Below, piece after piece: positions 1 to 8,425 of a stretch of 64,000 nucleotides of DNA (the first letter of the stretch is position 1; each line of letters starts with the position of its first letter). Position numbers and translations under genes: made by a program. The stretch covers positions 186,001 to 250,000 of the forward strand of contig BPGX01000003.1 of the NCBI GenBank assembly GCA_026003255.1, in the 5' to 3' direction. This stretch comes from Bacteroidia bacterium (GTDB lineage: Bacteria; Bacteroidota; Bacteroidia; B-17B0; Aurantibacillaceae). The notes beneath the pieces were generated by a model. That model saw only the letters and a program-made list of their open reading frames with translations, had not been told where the DNA came from and searched no databases.

Positions 1-1236
1 GGGCTTTTTGGTTTTGGCACTGTGGGACAAGGAGTTTATGATATATTAAAGGATTTGAATTATTCAAAATTGGGGACGATTCAGAAAATTTGTGTAAAAG
101 ATCCAGTTAAGTCCAGAAAAATCAGTAAAGAAAACTTTGTATATAATAAAGAAGAAATTTTGTTAGATGAAAAAATAGATGTGATTATTGAAACTATTGA
201 TGATCCTGAAGAAGCATTTAAAATAGTAAAGACAGCACTTGATCATAAAAAACATGTAATTACTGCAAACAAAAAAATGTTAGCTTATCATCTAAAAGAA
301 TTAACCAATATTGCAAAAACACAGGGCGTAGCATTTTTATACGAAGCATCTTCTTGCGGAAGCATTCCCATTATTCGTTTACTTGATAATTTCTATACTA
401 TTGATGAATTATTGTATGTAGGAGGTATTTTTAATGGCACAACTAACTATATCCTTCATAAAATTGATGAAGAAAATTTGATCTTTCAAACCGCATTAAA
501 ACAAGCCCAAGAAAAGGGCTTTGCAGAAAGCGATCCAACCAATGATATTGAAGGATTGGATTCATTATACAAATTAATTATCATTACATATCATGCTTAT
601 GGTATAATGCTGGATGTTAAAAAAGTACCACTGTTGGGTATAAGTACATTGAACGACATTGACATAAAGTTTGCAAAAAAACATCATTTGAAAATTCGTT
701 TAGTGGCGTATTCTGGAATAAAGAATAATCAATACGTTGCTTTTGTTTTACCAATATTCGTAAATAAGAACAGCCCTCTTTATCACACAGAGTATGAATA
801 TAATGCAGTTGTACTTGAGTCAAGGTATTCCAGTCAACAATTCTTGAAAGGTAAGGGAGCGGGTAGCTATCCAACGGCTTCATCAATTATTGCTGACTTA
901 CAAAGCATTGCTAATAATTATAAATATCGTAATCATAAAGAGAGCACAGTAAATATTGGCACAATTGATTTTGATAAAGATATTAAATTTGTTGTATATC
1001 TTCGTAAAAATGTTTTGTCTGATAATATACTCATTAATTGGGAAAAAAGATATGTTTTAGATAATCAAGAATTTGGTATAGCTAATGTCAATCTAAAAGA
1101 ATTAAAGAAGATTACAGAAGAAATAAGAAAATCTAATGGATTTATAGCTTTGTGGAATGATCCATGGAATAGAAAAAACACACATCTGGAAAATCATATT
1201 GAACAAGTAAAAGAAGTAAATCAAATTGAAATTTGA
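1..1236 (+). CDS. hom: Homoserine dehydrogenase, 5'-partial
   Basis: Catalyses the NAD(P)H-linked reduction of aspartate semialdehyde to homoserine, on the route to threonine and methionine. The reading frame is open from the first base of the window and starts inside the Rossmann fold (GLFGFGTVGQG, a GxGxxG nucleotide-binding loop), so only a few N-terminal residues are missing. The GTG at 22 is internal, not a start. Further family motifs are TANKKMLA, GIFNGTTNYIL (about residue 142 of the visible part) and FAESDPTNDIEGLD followed by K, which supply the substrate and catalytic Asp/Lys residues. About 411 residues are visible, close to the length of a single-domain enzyme. There is no N-terminal aspartokinase in view, but a bifunctional fusion cannot be excluded because the 5' end lies outside the window. 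Confidence 0.9.
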   Translation, partial: GLFGFGTVGQGVYDILKDLNYSKLGTIQKICVKDPVKSRKISKENFVYNKEEILLDEKIDVIIETIDDPEEAFKIVKTALDHKKHVITANKKMLAYHLKELTNIAKTQGVAFLYEASSCGSIPIIRLLDNFYTIDELLYVGGIFNGTTNYILHKIDEENLIFQTALKQAQEKGFAESDPTNDIEGLDSLYKLIIITYHAYGIMLDVKKVPLLGISTLNDIDIKFAKKHHLKIRLVAYSGIKNNQYVAFVLPIFVNKNSPLYHTEYEYNAVVLESRYSSQQFLKGKGAGSYPTASSIIADLQSIANNYKYRNHKESTVNIGTIDFDKDIKFVVYLRKNVLSDNILINWEKRYVLDNQEFGIANVNLKELKKITEEIRKSNGFIALWNDPWNRKNTHLENHIEQVKEVNQIEI

Positions 1237-1346
1237 AATGTTTGTATAATTTATTCAGAATGATTTTAATTGTGTAAGATAAGGAGATTGTAATAATGAC
1301 ATATTAGTAATTATTTGTTATATTCCCACCTTAAAATTAAAGTAAT

Positions 1347-1874
1347 ATGTTTGGCATTTTACCTCCTATCAATTTTATGCAATGGATTGAAGAAAATAAA
1401 GAATTTTTAAAGCCACCCGTTAATAATCGTGTTGTTTATAAAAACACTGAATTTATCATTATGGTAGTCGGTGGACCTAATTCCAGAAAAGATTATCACT
1501 ACAACGAAGGTGAAGAATTTTTTTACCAAATGAAAGGAGATATTATTGTCAAAATTCAGGATAATGGAAAAGCTCGAGAAGTTCCTATTAAAGAAGGTGA
1601 GATATTTTTATTGCCACCTCGTGTTCCGCATAATCCAATAAGATTCAAAGATACGATTGGATTGGTTATTGAACGCAAACGAAGAGAAAATGAAAAAGAC
1701 GGATTGTTGTGGTTTTGCGAAAAATGTAATCACAAACTTTATGAAGAATACTTTCAACTTACGGATATTACGACACAATTTCAAAGAGTATTTGAAAAGT
1801 TCTACAATTCATTAGAATTAAGAACTTGCAAAAATTGTGGTGCTGTTTTAGAACCACCACCTGTGATTGCATAA
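1347..1874 (+). CDS. nbaC: 3-hydroxyanthranilate 3,4-dioxygenase
   Basis: Cytosolic Fe(II) cupin enzyme that opens the ring of 3-hydroxyanthranilate, giving the precursor of quinolinate (kynurenine route to NAD). At 175 residues it has the usual bacterial length. The iron ligands His51, Glu57 and His95 fall at the same positions as in the characterised bacterial enzyme (DYHYNEGEEFF and PPRVPHNP). The C-terminal rubredoxin-like metal site is also complete: CEKC at 124-127 and CKNC at 161-164. No other kynurenine-pathway gene lies nearby. The next gene starts about 10 bases downstream, so the two may be co-transcribed. Confidence 0.93.
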   Translation: MFGILPPINFMQWIEENKEFLKPPVNNRVVYKNTEFIIMVVGGPNSRKDYHYNEGEEFFYQMKGDIIVKIQDNGKAREVPIKEGEIFLLPPRVPHNPIRFKDTIGLVIERKRRENEKDGLLWFCEKCNHKLYEEYFQLTDITTQFQRVFEKFYNSLELRTCKNCGAVLEPPPVIA

Positions 1875-1884
1875 TTTAATATGT

Positions 1885-2466
1885 ATGAAAAAATTGTTTG
1901 CTTATTTCTTTCAGGGACTTGTTGTTTTAGTGCCCGTCATTATTACTTTGTATATTATTCTAAAAATCATTTCTATTTTTGTTGATTTCTTTGTCTGGAT
2001 TGGTATTACAGGGAATCTTATTTTAGATGTTTTAATTGGATTAGTGGTAATGGTAGCGTTGATAGTTGGAATAGGCGTGATGGCTTCCAATTATTTTTTT
2101 AGCAATGTAATGCAATATTTTGAAAACCAATTTGAAAAACTACCTTTGATTCGCCATATCTATTCGCCGATAAAAGATTTTACAGAAGCATTTGTTGGGA
2201 ATAAGAAAAAATTCAAATATCCAGTGTTAGTACAAACTTCTCCTCACAATGCCTATAAAGAAATAGGATTCATTACACAACAGGATTTATCTGAATATGG
2301 ATTACACGATTATGTGGCTGTGTATTTGCCTTTTTCATACTCTTTTGCAGGACGTATGATTTTTGTGAAAAAAGAATGCATCGAACCTTTTTCTCAAAAT
2401 CCTACGGATACGATGAAGTTTGTTATTTCTGGTGGTATTTATGAGGTTGAAAAAAAGAGTTCTTAA
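1885..2466 (+). CDS. DUF502 family inner-membrane protein
   Basis: Conserved membrane protein of unknown biochemical function. The protein starts at MKKLFAYF. The frame can be extended upstream to a TTG at 1867, but that would overlap the dioxygenase gene and add no recognisable sequence. Two hydrophobic segments lie at about residues 5-30 and 42-70. They are followed by a cytosolic part with the family pattern FEKLPLIRHIYSPIKDF and a C-terminal half ending in FVISGGIYEV. The length (193 residues) fits the DUF502 family. The position right behind the dioxygenase suggests a shared transcript. No enzymatic residues are recognised. Confidence 0.85.
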   Translation: MKKLFAYFFQGLVVLVPVIITLYIILKIISIFVDFFVWIGITGNLILDVLIGLVVMVALIVGIGVMASNYFFSNVMQYFENQFEKLPLIRHIYSPIKDFTEAFVGNKKKFKYPVLVQTSPHNAYKEIGFITQQDLSEYGLHDYVAVYLPFSYSFAGRMIFVKKECIEPFSQNPTDTMKFVISGGIYEVEKKSS

Positions 2467-2526
2467 ATAATTTCATTCAATTAGTTCCCAATTAGTTTTT
2501 CATTATTTTTAGCCCCTAAAAATTCA

Positions 2527-5340
2527 ATGAAAGACGAAAGTATCAAGTCCGTTTTAATTATTGGGAGCGGACCTATTATCATCGGACAGGCCTGTGAATT
2601 TGATTATTCTGGTTCGCAAGCAGCCAGAAGTTTAAGAGAAGAAGGTATAGAAGTTACACTCATCAATAGCAATCCAGCCACCATAATGACCGATCCTGTT
2701 ACAGCAGACCATGTTTATCTATGGCCATTGGAGCCAAAGTATATTGAAAAAATTTTGCAGGAAAGAAAAGTAGATGCCGTATTACCAACTATGGGAGGCC
2801 AAACGGCTTTGAACCTTGCTATGAAATGTGAAGAATTAGGTATATGGAAAAAGTACAATGTACGAATGATTGGTGTCGATATTAATGCTATAAAAATTAC
2901 AGAAGATAGAGATTTGTTTCGGGCAAAGATGGAAGAAATTGGTATTCCAATGGCGCCCAGTAAAATAGCCCGTTCGTTTTTGGAAGGAAAAACTATTGCA
3001 CAAGAATTTGGCTTTCCTTTGGTCATAAGACCATCCTTTACGCTTGGAGGCAGTGGTGGAAGTGTTGTTTATAACAAAGAAGATTTTGATGCCGCATTAA
3101 ATCGTGGTTTGCAAACTTCACCCATTCACGAAGTGTTGATTGATAAAGCAGTTATTGGCTGGAAAGAATTTGAATTGGAACTCTTGCGTGATAAAAACGA
3201 CAATGTAGCGATTATTTGTTCTATTGAGAATTTTGACCCGATGGGTGTACACACGGGTGATAGTATCACTGTTGCACCAGCAATGACTTTAAGTGATAGA
3301 ACGTATCAGAAGATGCGAGATATGGCCATTAAAATGATGCGCAGTATTGGGAATTTTGCTGGTGGATGTAATGTGCAGTTTGCCGTAAGTCCTGATGAAA
3401 AGGAAGAAATTATTGCAGTTGAAATCAATCCCCGTGTGTCACGTTCTTCTGCTCTGGCTTCCAAAGCTACAGGTTATCCTATTGCAAGAATTGCTTCAAA
3501 ATTGGCCATTGGATATACTTTAGATGAAATTCAGAATCAAATTACAAAGTCAACATCCGCATTTTTTGAACCAGCATTAGATTATGTAATTGTAAAAATA
3601 CCAAGATGGAATTTTGATAAATTCAAAGGTGCTAATCGTGAATTGGGCTTTCAAATGAAATCTGTTGGCGAGGCGATGGGAATAGGAAGATGTTTTCAGG
3701 AAGCATTGCAGAAAGCTGCGCAGAGTTTGGAAATTAAACGCAATGGGCTCGGAGCCGACGGAAGAGAAATTACCGACCAGAAGGTGCTTTTGGAAGCACT
3801 GCAAAAGCCCAGCTGGAACCGATTGTTCATGATTTACGATGCTATCAAGCTTGGAATTTCGATTAATACCATACACAAGTTGACCCACATTGATATGTGG
3901 TTTTTAAGACAGATAGAAGAACTCATTGCTTTAGAACAGGAGATACAGAAATATACGTTAGATACTATCCCAAGAGAGTTGCTTTTAGAAGCCAAACAAA
4001 AAGGATATGCGGACCGACAAATCGCACATTTATTAAGATGTCTGGAAAGTGAAGTACATAAGAAAAGAAAAGAGTTAGGTATAGGGAGAGTTTTCAAATT
4101 GGTAGACACTTGTGCGGCAGAGTTTGAAGCTAAAACGCCTTATTATTATTCCACCTTTGAACAGGAGAATGAAAGTATTGTTTCAGATAAAAAGAAAGTA
4201 ATTATTTTAGGAAGTGGACCTAACCGAATAGGGCAGGGAATAGAATTTGATTACGCTTGTGTGCATGGGGTTCTTGCTGCACAGGAATGTGGCTATGAAG
4301 CCATTATGATTAATTGTAATCCCGAAACCGTTTCTACCGATTTTAGTGTGGCGGATAAATTATATTTTGAGCCAGTTTTCTGGGAACACATTTACGATAT
4401 TATTCAACACGAAAAACCGGAAGGTGTAATTGTACAGTTGGGAGGACAAACGGCATTAAAATTGGCCGAAAAGATTGACCGATATGGTATAAAAATTTTT
4501 GGGACACAATTCAAATCTCTGGATTTAGCGGAAGATAGAGGAAGTTTTTCTACGCTATTAAAAAATTGTAATATTCCTTATCCCAAATTTGGTGTAGCAG
4601 AAGATGCTGATCAGGCCTTGAAAGTAGCAAAAGAATTGGGTTATCCTTTATTAGTGAGACCAAGTTATGTGTTGGGTGGTCAGAGTATGAAAATAGTAAT
4701 TAACGACGAAGAGTTAGAACAGCATATTGTGAAATTATTGCAAGACATTCCTGGTAATAAAATTTTGTTAGACCATTTTCTGGAAGGCGCTATTGAAGCA
4801 GAAGCCGATGCTATTTGCGATGGAGAAGATGTTTATATAATCGGAATAATGGAGCATATTGAACCCGCGGGTATTCACAGTGGAGATAGTTATGCTGTGT
4901 TACCACCGTTTGATTTGAGCGATGAGGTAATTAAAACGATAGAAGAATACACGCGTATCATTGCATTAGAATTAAAAACGGTGGGATTGATTAACATTCA
5001 ATTTGCAATAAAAGATGGTGTGGTGTATGTGATAGAAGCCAATCCTCGTGCCAGCCGCACAGTGCCGTTTATTGCCAAGGCCTATCAGGAGCCGTATATC
5101 AATTATGCTACGAAAATAATGTTGGGACATAATAAGTTGAAAGATTTTAAGTTTAATCCAAAGAAGAAGGGGTATGCGATTAAAATACCGGTATTTAGTT
5201 TTGAGAAATTTCCTGATATACAAAAGGAATTAGGACCAGAGATGAAGAGCACCGGCGAAGCCATTTATTTCATTGATGATTTACACGATGAATATTTTCA
5301 AAAAGTGTATTCAGAAAGGAACTTGTATTTGAGTAGGTAG
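2527..5340 (+). CDS. carB: Carbamoyl-phosphate synthase large subunit, no MGS domain
   Basis: Makes carbamoyl phosphate from bicarbonate, ammonia (supplied by CarA) and two ATP, feeding pyrimidine and arginine synthesis. Two homologous ATP-grasp halves are visible. The first starts near KSVLIIGSGPIIIGQACEFD, and the second near KKVIILGSGPNRIGQGIEFD at about residue 557. Each carries its glycine-rich loop (FTLGGSGGS and YVLGGQSM) and an EINPRVSRSSAL or EANPRASRTVPF metal/ATP motif. The protein stops at residue 937, just after the second synthetase unit, so the C-terminal MGS-like allosteric domain (about 130 residues in E. coli CarB) is absent. As far as I recall, this short form is common in Bacteroidota, so it is not a truncation. 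carA is not in the window. Confidence 0.96.
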   Translation: MKDESIKSVLIIGSGPIIIGQACEFDYSGSQAARSLREEGIEVTLINSNPATIMTDPVTADHVYLWPLEPKYIEKILQERKVDAVLPTMGGQTALNLAMKCEELGIWKKYNVRMIGVDINAIKITEDRDLFRAKMEEIGIPMAPSKIARSFLEGKTIAQEFGFPLVIRPSFTLGGSGGSVVYNKEDFDAALNRGLQTSPIHEVLIDKAVIGWKEFELELLRDKNDNVAIICSIENFDPMGVHTGDSITVAPAMTLSDRTYQKMRDMAIKMMRSIGNFAGGCNVQFAVSPDEKEEIIAVEINPRVSRSSALASKATGYPIARIASKLAIGYTLDEIQNQITKSTSAFFEPALDYVIVKIPRWNFDKFKGANRELGFQMKSVGEAMGIGRCFQEALQKAAQSLEIKRNGLGADGREITDQKVLLEALQKPSWNRLFMIYDAIKLGISINTIHKLTHIDMWFLRQIEELIALEQEIQKYTLDTIPRELLLEAKQKGYADRQIAHLLRCLESEVHKKRKELGIGRVFKLVDTCAAEFEAKTPYYYSTFEQENESIVSDKKKVIILGSGPNRIGQGIEFDYACVHGVLAAQECGYEAIMINCNPETVSTDFSVADKLYFEPVFWEHIYDIIQHEKPEGVIVQLGGQTALKLAEKIDRYGIKIFGTQFKSLDLAEDRGSFSTLLKNCNIPYPKFGVAEDADQALKVAKELGYPLLVRPSYVLGGQSMKIVINDEELEQHIVKLLQDIPGNKILLDHFLEGAIEAEADAICDGEDVYIIGIMEHIEPAGIHSGDSYAVLPPFDLSDEVIKTIEEYTRIIALELKTVGLINIQFAIKDGVVYVIEANPRASRTVPFIAKAYQEPYINYATKIMLGHNKLKDFKFNPKKKGYAIKIPVFSFEKFPDIQKELGPEMKSTGEAIYFIDDLHDEYFQKVYSERNLYLSR

Positions 5341-5521
5341 AGTAAAAAAAACAACTGTAGGTTCAGAAGAAGGGGAATGACTCCCCTCGCACAGTCAGGT
5401 GAGAGTGAAACATAAATTATTTTTCCTAAGGGAATAGCAGAGTTTGAAAACCAGCCGTAAATTACGTTGTTCTTATAGTATTTCTTATTTTCTGTCATTC
5501 AAATTTCTCTGTAAGGGGGCT

Positions 5522-6331
5522 TTAATAACTTATTTCTTGAAATTCAAGATTATCTCCATCTAATTCATATTCAATATATTTTATAGGCATACACTGATTA
5601 TTTTTTTTGTTAAATTGATCAAAACTTTCTATAACTTTTTTGTATTTTTCTGATATTTTGTTAGCTATTTTTTTAGAAATTAAAACTGGTTGGATGTCAC
5701 TTATTCTATTAGGAATGTAATATTGTTCTAACCAATCAACATATCTTTGAATCTGAATAGTATTATCTGGACTTGCTTCTACAGATTTAAGTTCAATTGG
5801 TAAAACAATTCTTGTATTTTCTTTAATAATTAAGGAGAGCATCACATCAATTCGTTGCATACCTACCCCACAGGAGACTTCATTACCTAACCATTCAAAA
5901 CTTAAACCATTAAGCAAACTTTTATCCAAACTTTGATTAGTATTTCTACCAATATTTTGTACAATGTATGCCTGTAAATGAGGTTCAAATGCTTTTTTAT
6001 CTCTGTATTTTCTAATCAATCTTGGAAGAATGTTAATGTCATCTTTTCTCCCCTTGTATTTGTGTTGTCTATTATCTTGTATTATTTCTTGACTTTGTAA
6101 ATCAAATGTAAAATTCTGTCCAGTCAATGTTTGACGATTATTTTTATCTCTTAACAATTTAAAGAGTCTTTCACTCTCATATATCGTTATCATGGTATTA
6201 CCACGATTACCTTTTAGCTTTCTGTAAATCAAACTCCAAAGCATCTGATTAGGTGAACAAATGTATTTTATTTCATCCAAAGCTTCCCATTCAGTTACTC
6301 CTTTTGCGTAAACTTCATAAGGTTCAAGCAA
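5522..6331 (-). CDS. NucS/DUF91-like PD-(D/E)XK nuclease, N-terminally truncated
   Basis: Probable DNA endonuclease subunit, paralogous to the product of the gene at 6559-7635. The shared block is MLWSLIYRKLKGNRGNT here and FWSWFYRKIQGARGINT there. It is followed by a nuclease core with RIDVMLSLI, then PIELKSV (Asp and ELK of PD-(D/E)XK) and a downstream helix IQIQRYVDWLEQYY resembling the NucS C-terminal domain. The only in-frame start is a TTG at 6331 that overlaps the stop of the preceding small gene by 8 bases. The residues before WSLIYRK (EPYEVYAKGVTEWEAL) look like the end of an EVE/PUA-type domain whose first roughly 80 residues are missing. In-frame coding similarity seems to continue a few codons upstream of the TTG before a stop, which suggests a 5' deletion. 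It may be a remnant or a coupled second nuclease subunit. Confidence 0.6.
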   Translation of the reverse strand: MLEPYEVYAKGVTEWEALDEIKYICSPNQMLWSLIYRKLKGNRGNTMITIYESERLFKLLRDKNNRQTLTGQNFTFDLQSQEIIQDNRQHKYKGRKDDINILPRLIRKYRDKKAFEPHLQAYIVQNIGRNTNQSLDKSLLNGLSFEWLGNEVSCGVGMQRIDVMLSLIIKENTRIVLPIELKSVEASPDNTIQIQRYVDWLEQYYIPNRISDIQPVLISKKIANKISEKYKKVIESFDQFNKKNNQCMPIKYIEYELDGDNLEFQEISY

Positions 6332-6566
6332 TGTCCTGAATGTTAAGGATTTTATAACTCAGAGTATAAAAAGGATCTTCAAATTTATCTATAAATATTA
6401 ATTTTGTATTATGATCAATTAATATTTCTTTAATAGGTTCTTCAAAATACCCTAAATAAACTGTAAAAGAAATATATTCATCTTCAATTAAAAAATCCCC
6501 TATCTCTCCATACTCTCTTTCACATGCTTCCAATATTTTATAATTTTTAATATTAAAGTTAATCAT
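6324..6566 (-). CDS. Small protein of unknown function in the restriction-like block
   Basis: An 80-residue frame starting at MINFNIKNYK. Its ATG overlaps the stop codon of the upstream nuclease gene (ATGATTAA arrangement), and its stop overlaps the TTG start of the next frame by 8 bases. This tight overlap suggests translational coupling. The product is acidic and probably alpha/beta, with no motif I recognise. Its 3' end shares bases with an upstream in-frame extension of the truncated nuclease, so it could also be the frameshifted or fused remnant of that gene's N-terminus. It does not resemble the EVE/PUA domain of the intact neighbour. Confidence 0.45.
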   Translation of the reverse strand: MINFNIKNYKILEACEREYGEIGDFLIEDEYISFTVYLGYFEEPIKEILIDHNTKLIFIDKFEDPFYTLSYKILNIQDIA

Positions 6567-7635
6567 AGTGAACCTCTTCAAATTCTAAGTTATATACATC
6601 ATTATTAGTAAATTTATATTTATAAAGTTTTATCTTTCTACTATTAAATTCTATCATTTTTGCTTTACTTATAGCGTTATCTCCGAATTTTTTTGCAATA
6701 ACGATTGGTTGAACAGTTTCTATCTCACCATTAGCTAATCTTGTTGAAACCCATTTAGAATAATTTATTACTTGACTTATGGCTTCTTCACCTGCTATGT
6801 CTCTTTTTAACTCAACTACTGAAAATTGATATCTCAAAGGATATCCAGTATATCTCATATTTTTATGATATACTAATATATCTATATTTTTGCCACTTAC
6901 ATGATATGGAACATTATTTGAGTACCACTCTATATCTTCTTTCTTACCAAAAATTTTTTCTGAGAAATTTTTAATTCCAATATAACGAATTATGTAATAT
7001 CTGAGAGCATCTTCTATAAAAACACTGTCTGATTCTTTTCTTCTTAAAGGTAAAGTAATATTACAATTTTTTTTTCTCTTATATTTCTTTATAATATTTG
7101 GTATTTTAATATACTTCTTTATAATATTTGGTATTTTAATAGAATTTCCATTCATTTTCACAAGCAGTTCTATTAGTGCTTCAGTTGCCTCTGGAGTAAT
7201 TGTATTTATTCCTCTTGCTCCTTGAATTTTTCTATAAAACCAACTCCAAAATTTGGATTCGTATTCTTTTGTTGAAAACAATAGTTCTTCTGGTACTGGT
7301 TTTTCAAAATAATTAATACATTCAATTTCAATTCTAATTGGAAAAGATTTATCTATTTTACCTATAGTAGAATTGTCAAAAAAAGGTTCACCTTTAACTT
7401 TATAAATCCCATAAAAACCTGATTGTCTCTTGTATAAAAAAACTAAATCTCCATCTCTTAAAGAATAAAAATCACATAACATTGCATAATAAGGTTTTCT
7501 TGTATTGTTAAATTGAGAAATGATAATATCATTGATATCTTTTGGTTGTAAATCACTAAATTTTAGTGCCCAGAAAGAATTATTTACTACAGTATCATGT
7601 GTTTCTTCATCTGTAATTAAAATATGAGCATTCAT
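6559..7635 (-). CDS. EVE/PUA-like domain fused to NucS-like PD-(D/E)XK endonuclease
   Basis: Probable restriction endonuclease of 358 residues. The N-terminal third has an EVE/PUA-like pattern (FWALKFSDLQ near residue 21, then YYAMLCDFYSLRDGDLVFLY and GFYGIYKVKGEPFFD), a fold often used to read modified bases. A linker, WSWFYRKIQGARG (about 130-142), precedes the nuclease core: NIDILVYHK, FSVVELKRDIAGEEAISQ and VINYSKWV. In NucS/DUF91 nucleases the same order (Asp, ELKR, then an Ala-x-x-Gln-x-x-x-Tyr helix) forms the active site. An AGGA box lies just upstream of the ATG. A 30-bp tandem duplication adds ten residues between the two domains. It directly follows the truncated methyltransferase and looks intact itself. 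The target is unknown. Confidence 0.65.
   Translation of the reverse strand: MNAHILITDEETHDTVVNNSFWALKFSDLQPKDINDIIISQFNNTRKPYYAMLCDFYSLRDGDLVFLYKRQSGFYGIYKVKGEPFFDNSTIGKIDKSFPIRIEIECINYFEKPVPEELLFSTKEYESKFWSWFYRKIQGARGINTITPEATEALIELLVKMNGNSIKIPNIIKKYIKIPNIIKKYKRKKNCNITLPLRRKESDSVFIEDALRYYIIRYIGIKNFSEKIFGKKEDIEWYSNNVPYHVSGKNIDILVYHKNMRYTGYPLRYQFSVVELKRDIAGEEAISQVINYSKWVSTRLANGEIETVQPIVIAKKFGDNAISKAKMIEFNSRKIKLYKYKFTNNDVYNLEFEEVHYD
7081..7140. repeat. In-frame 30-bp tandem duplication
   Basis: Two adjacent 30-base copies (7081-7110 and 7111-7140) differ at one base (ATATTTC versus ATACTTC). The duplication keeps frame and makes the nuclease repeat the ten residues IKIPNIIKKY in the linker between its EVE/PUA-like and nuclease parts. 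Confidence 0.95.
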
Positions 7636-7636
7636 A

Positions 7637-8343
7637 TTAATTCCTGTTTAACGATTTAATCGCAAATTTATTGTATTCAGCAGATATGTTTTTATTTGCT
7701 ATTTCTATAACTTCTGGCAATAACTCTACACCAATTCCATTTCTACCTAATCTTTTACACTCAATTAGTGTTGTACCACTTCCTAAAAAAGCATCTAAAA
7801 CCCATTCGTCATGTTTAGTGTATCTTCGCAAGAATTGATTTGGTATTTGTGGAATAAAATTACCCCAATAACCCGCATTGTGTGCACCTGAATTATCTCT
7901 TTTATCAAAAATCCACAAGCTTTCTGTCAGAATATCCTGATATTCTTTCCAACGATTAAGATTTAAATCATTTATCTTAGTTGTTTTAATTTCTGTTAAA
8001 CTTTTTTTGAGTCGGCTAATATAATATTTTGCCCTCTCAATAGTTTGAGCATCTACTATTTGATTTAATTCTTCTAAAAGTATATCTTTATTTACTTTCG
8101 CAGTGTCGCCATTAGAAGAAATATTTAATAAACCCAAATTATCTTTTCTTGGATTTTTTATAATTTCTATGATTTTCTGATTTTCTGAACTTCTAACTTT
8201 ATTTTATTATTTTCATTCAGTTGCTCAATTTTAGATAAAATTTCTAAAAACATCTCCTGATTGATTATGATTTCTGTTTTCCAATCAGTTTTTTTATCAG
8301 AATCACTATCAAACCCAAATAAAGTTATATTATTGTCTTTCAT
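7637..8343 (-). pseudogene. DNA methyltransferase, 3'-truncated and frameshifted
   Basis: Remnant of an adenine- or cytosine-N4-type DNA methyltransferase. The visible end has the SAM-binding region typical of the class whose motif I precedes motif IV: PNQFLRRYTKHDEWVLDAF, then LGSGTTLIECKRLGRNGIGV and EIANKNI. The frame stops shortly afterwards, so the catalytic (D/N/S)PP(Y/F) motif IV and everything after it are missing. The next gene's ATG lies one base beyond the stop. The 5' end is also broken. A 58-codon frame starts with ATG at 8343 and ends at 8167, while the methyltransferase frame, which has no ATG, is open only from 8203. Removing one unit of the 8-bp tandem repeat at 8171-8186 joins them as LEVQKIIEIIKNPRKDN, giving about 232 residues. 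Probably inactive as it stands. Confidence 0.75.
8171..8186. repeat. Two-unit octanucleotide repeat that breaks the methyltransferase frame
   Basis: On the plus strand the unit GATTTTCT occurs twice in tandem, followed by GA. On the coding strand this reads (TCAGAAAA)2TCA. One unit keeps the 58-codon 5' frame joined to the methyltransferase frame, while two units create a TAG at 8167-8169. Confidence 0.85.
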
Positions 8344-8417
8344 AATAACTGCCTTAATATAAAGTGAGATTTATTATTGTTATTAATCTTTTTTTAAGTC
8401 CATAATAATCACACACG

Positions 8418-8425
8418 CAAAAATA
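8418..8425 (-). promoter_or_regulatory. Candidate -7 box for the restriction-like operon
   Basis: The minus strand reads TATTTTTG, a match to the Bacteroidota -7 consensus TAnnTTTG, about 75 bases upstream of the ATG at 8343. No clear TTG lies at the -33 distance, so the call rests on one box. Confidence 0.35.

Noticed and set aside
22-24. GTG as the start of homoserine dehydrogenase
   Set aside because: The Rossmann motif GLFGFGTVGQG begins before it and the frame is open to base 1, so the gene is simply cut by the window edge.
5341-5521. GC-richer stretch after carB considered as a small RNA or hidden gene
   Set aside because: No open frame, hairpin with T-run or promoter pair could be supported.
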